Source: Taxawa tesnikishii (nom. ined.) (Eukaryota; Ascomycota; Dothideomycetes; Dothideales). Taken from it: 64,000 nucleotides of DNA. The notes below the pieces were generated by a model that did no database searches, was not told where the DNA came from, and worked only from the letters and a program-made list of their open reading frames with translations. Every line of letters begins with the position of its first letter. Position 1 is the first letter of the stretch. The stretch covers positions 372,001 to 436,000 of the forward strand of contig JAPDRO010000023.1 of assembly GCA_030247885.1 (NCBI GenBank), given 5' to 3'. Positions 63,009 to 64,000 of the stretch are shown here, in pieces. The translations under genes were made by a program, and so were the position numbers.

Positions 63009-64000
63009 GATGTTCTGTTGTAAGACTAAGAAGGGCTCTGTACATTGAGGGCAGTATGAATGTGGAGAGAACTGGCTGTCGTACCAAGATACTCTTTACG
63101 TTCCCCACTGAGCAGGATCCCTTACCTTAAGAGCACCAAAATGTATTGAATAGCAGGGCATTAGACTGGCACTACTGTGGGTACATTGGGCACACCGCAT
63201 TGGTGTTGATATGGTAATCGTTACTCAATACACTTTGAGATCCAGATCTAGTCGCATTATCGAGGGCCATCCGAAAAGAGAGGCTGCCGCATGACCAATG
63301 GTTCAGTCACTAAGATGAAAAGCAAGCCGCATTAGCATGTGCCCTTTCCAGGCGAGCGGCTAGACTTTTGAGAACATGGAAAATGGAAAAAGCTTTCGTA
63401 CGGTTCCCTTCACTCATACACCATCAAACAGCAACGAAGACCGTTAACGCATCGAGGTCTCGGTGCCCACCCGTCCCTTGCTCGACCTGCATCGTGATGG
63501 TACACTAAGGCATCCAGTAAGAGCTCCCGAGAACACAGTTGATCTATCTCTGTTCATAGTCCCTACCGATGGCGAACTTCAAAAGGCAAACCACACGAAT
63601 CAACCACAGGCCCCTTGTTCTTGCCAGGTCACCTTTGAACAGCACCAAACCATCATGTCAGTCTTTCGGAAAACGCATCGGAACCTCTCTAGTAATCTTG
63701 CAGATGGGTTCTGTTATCGCTCCTGTAGTTATCGTCATGGCATTGAATATTCAGTCACGGCTCACCGCTTTCGTTGGCGTAGTTCAGGACCTATATCACA
63801 GCAGTTTCTCCCAATCCTTCTCCCCTTCTTTGATAACAGAACGCGGGCTGGGCGGGGAGCCTGGGAAGAGGAATGAGTGGGATTGACGTCGAGCTCGGCC
63901 ACGGCTGGCAGCTCGCAGCTGTTCACGGTCGGTCCCATTGATAGCGATCATCCGTGAGCTGGTCTCCAAGAGAGATCGTTGCTGTCATGTCTTGCTTTGC
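63009..64000. other. Right-edge intergenic stretch
   Basis: About 1 kb; two overlapping plus-strand frames of 105 and 137 codons (63463-63886) have no recognisable features. No gene is supported up to the window edge. Confidence 0.45.

Noticed and set aside
63463-63886. Overlapping plus-strand frames at the right edge
   Set aside because: Two frames overlap, neither has recognisable features or splice support.
1-64000. Transposons, LTR or virus-like elements, CRISPR, rRNA and tRNA genes
   Set aside because: No polymerase, integrase, capsid or transposase-like frame, no long terminal repeats, no spaced repeat array, and no convincing tRNA found by eye; a tRNA could still be missed without a search program.

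Overview
The window is nuclear DNA of a filamentous ascomycete. Genes are compact, mostly with 0-3 short GT-AG introns (40 to 144 bases, usually 48-60), closely packed on both strands, and include Pezizomycotina housekeeping genes in typical form: mitochondrial 2-methylisocitrate lyase, Ima1, Get1, Mlh3, Mic12, an SPX membrane protein and an R3H-SUZ protein. The F-box-like proteins with the LPRELRDEIY signature, a LysM protein and a family of tiny Cys-rich proteins point to Dothideomycetes; the class is an inference, not proven. I support 33 protein-coding loci, five of them weak or partial. I saw no rRNA, tRNA, CRISPR, intact transposon or virus-like element.

Layout. 1-15 kb: AIM6-like phosphodiesterase (cut by the left edge), a PPR protein divergent from the splicing factor Cwf18, 2-methylisocitrate lyase, a hypothetical gene, chorismate synthase divergent from a carrier-like protein, and a weak small secreted gene. 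15-32 kb: ribonucleotide reductase large chain, Get1, Mlh3, Ima1 (all minus strand), mitoribosomal uL24m, Alg14 and a mitochondrial FAD oxidoreductase. 32-41 kb: a Ser-rich protein, a dienelactone hydrolase, a secreted LysM protein, a Yfh7-like kinase, a DUF1761 membrane protein and a small helical protein. 41-52 kb is the most accessory part: three small Cys/His-rich loci of one family, an isopropylmalate-dehydrogenase-like enzyme, two F-box-like paralogs and a short-chain dehydrogenase between them. 52-64 kb returns to housekeeping: SPX membrane protein, zinc-knuckle RS protein, R3H-SUZ protein, and divergent Mic12 and bL17m.

The strongest pattern across the window is technical or evolutionary: nine conserved genes each need one or two frame changes to be read through, ten changes in all. 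All ten are in the direction of one missing base, and nearly all fall at or next to a run of identical bases. They include genes that must work (ribonucleotide reductase, uL24m). Adding the missing bases makes every total exon length divisible by three. The simplest reading is uncorrected homopolymer under-calling in the assembly. One F-box paralog departs in the opposite sense and may be truly damaged.

Functionally several genes converge on mitochondria (PPR protein, 2-methylisocitrate lyase, uL24m, bL17m, Mic12, FAD oxidoreductase), as is common by chance in fungal windows; only the Mic12/bL17m pair shares a likely promoter. The best candidate for something little described is the 41.8-43.4 kb cluster of tiny proteins sharing MC-x6-Y-x-C-x-H and later paired cysteines.
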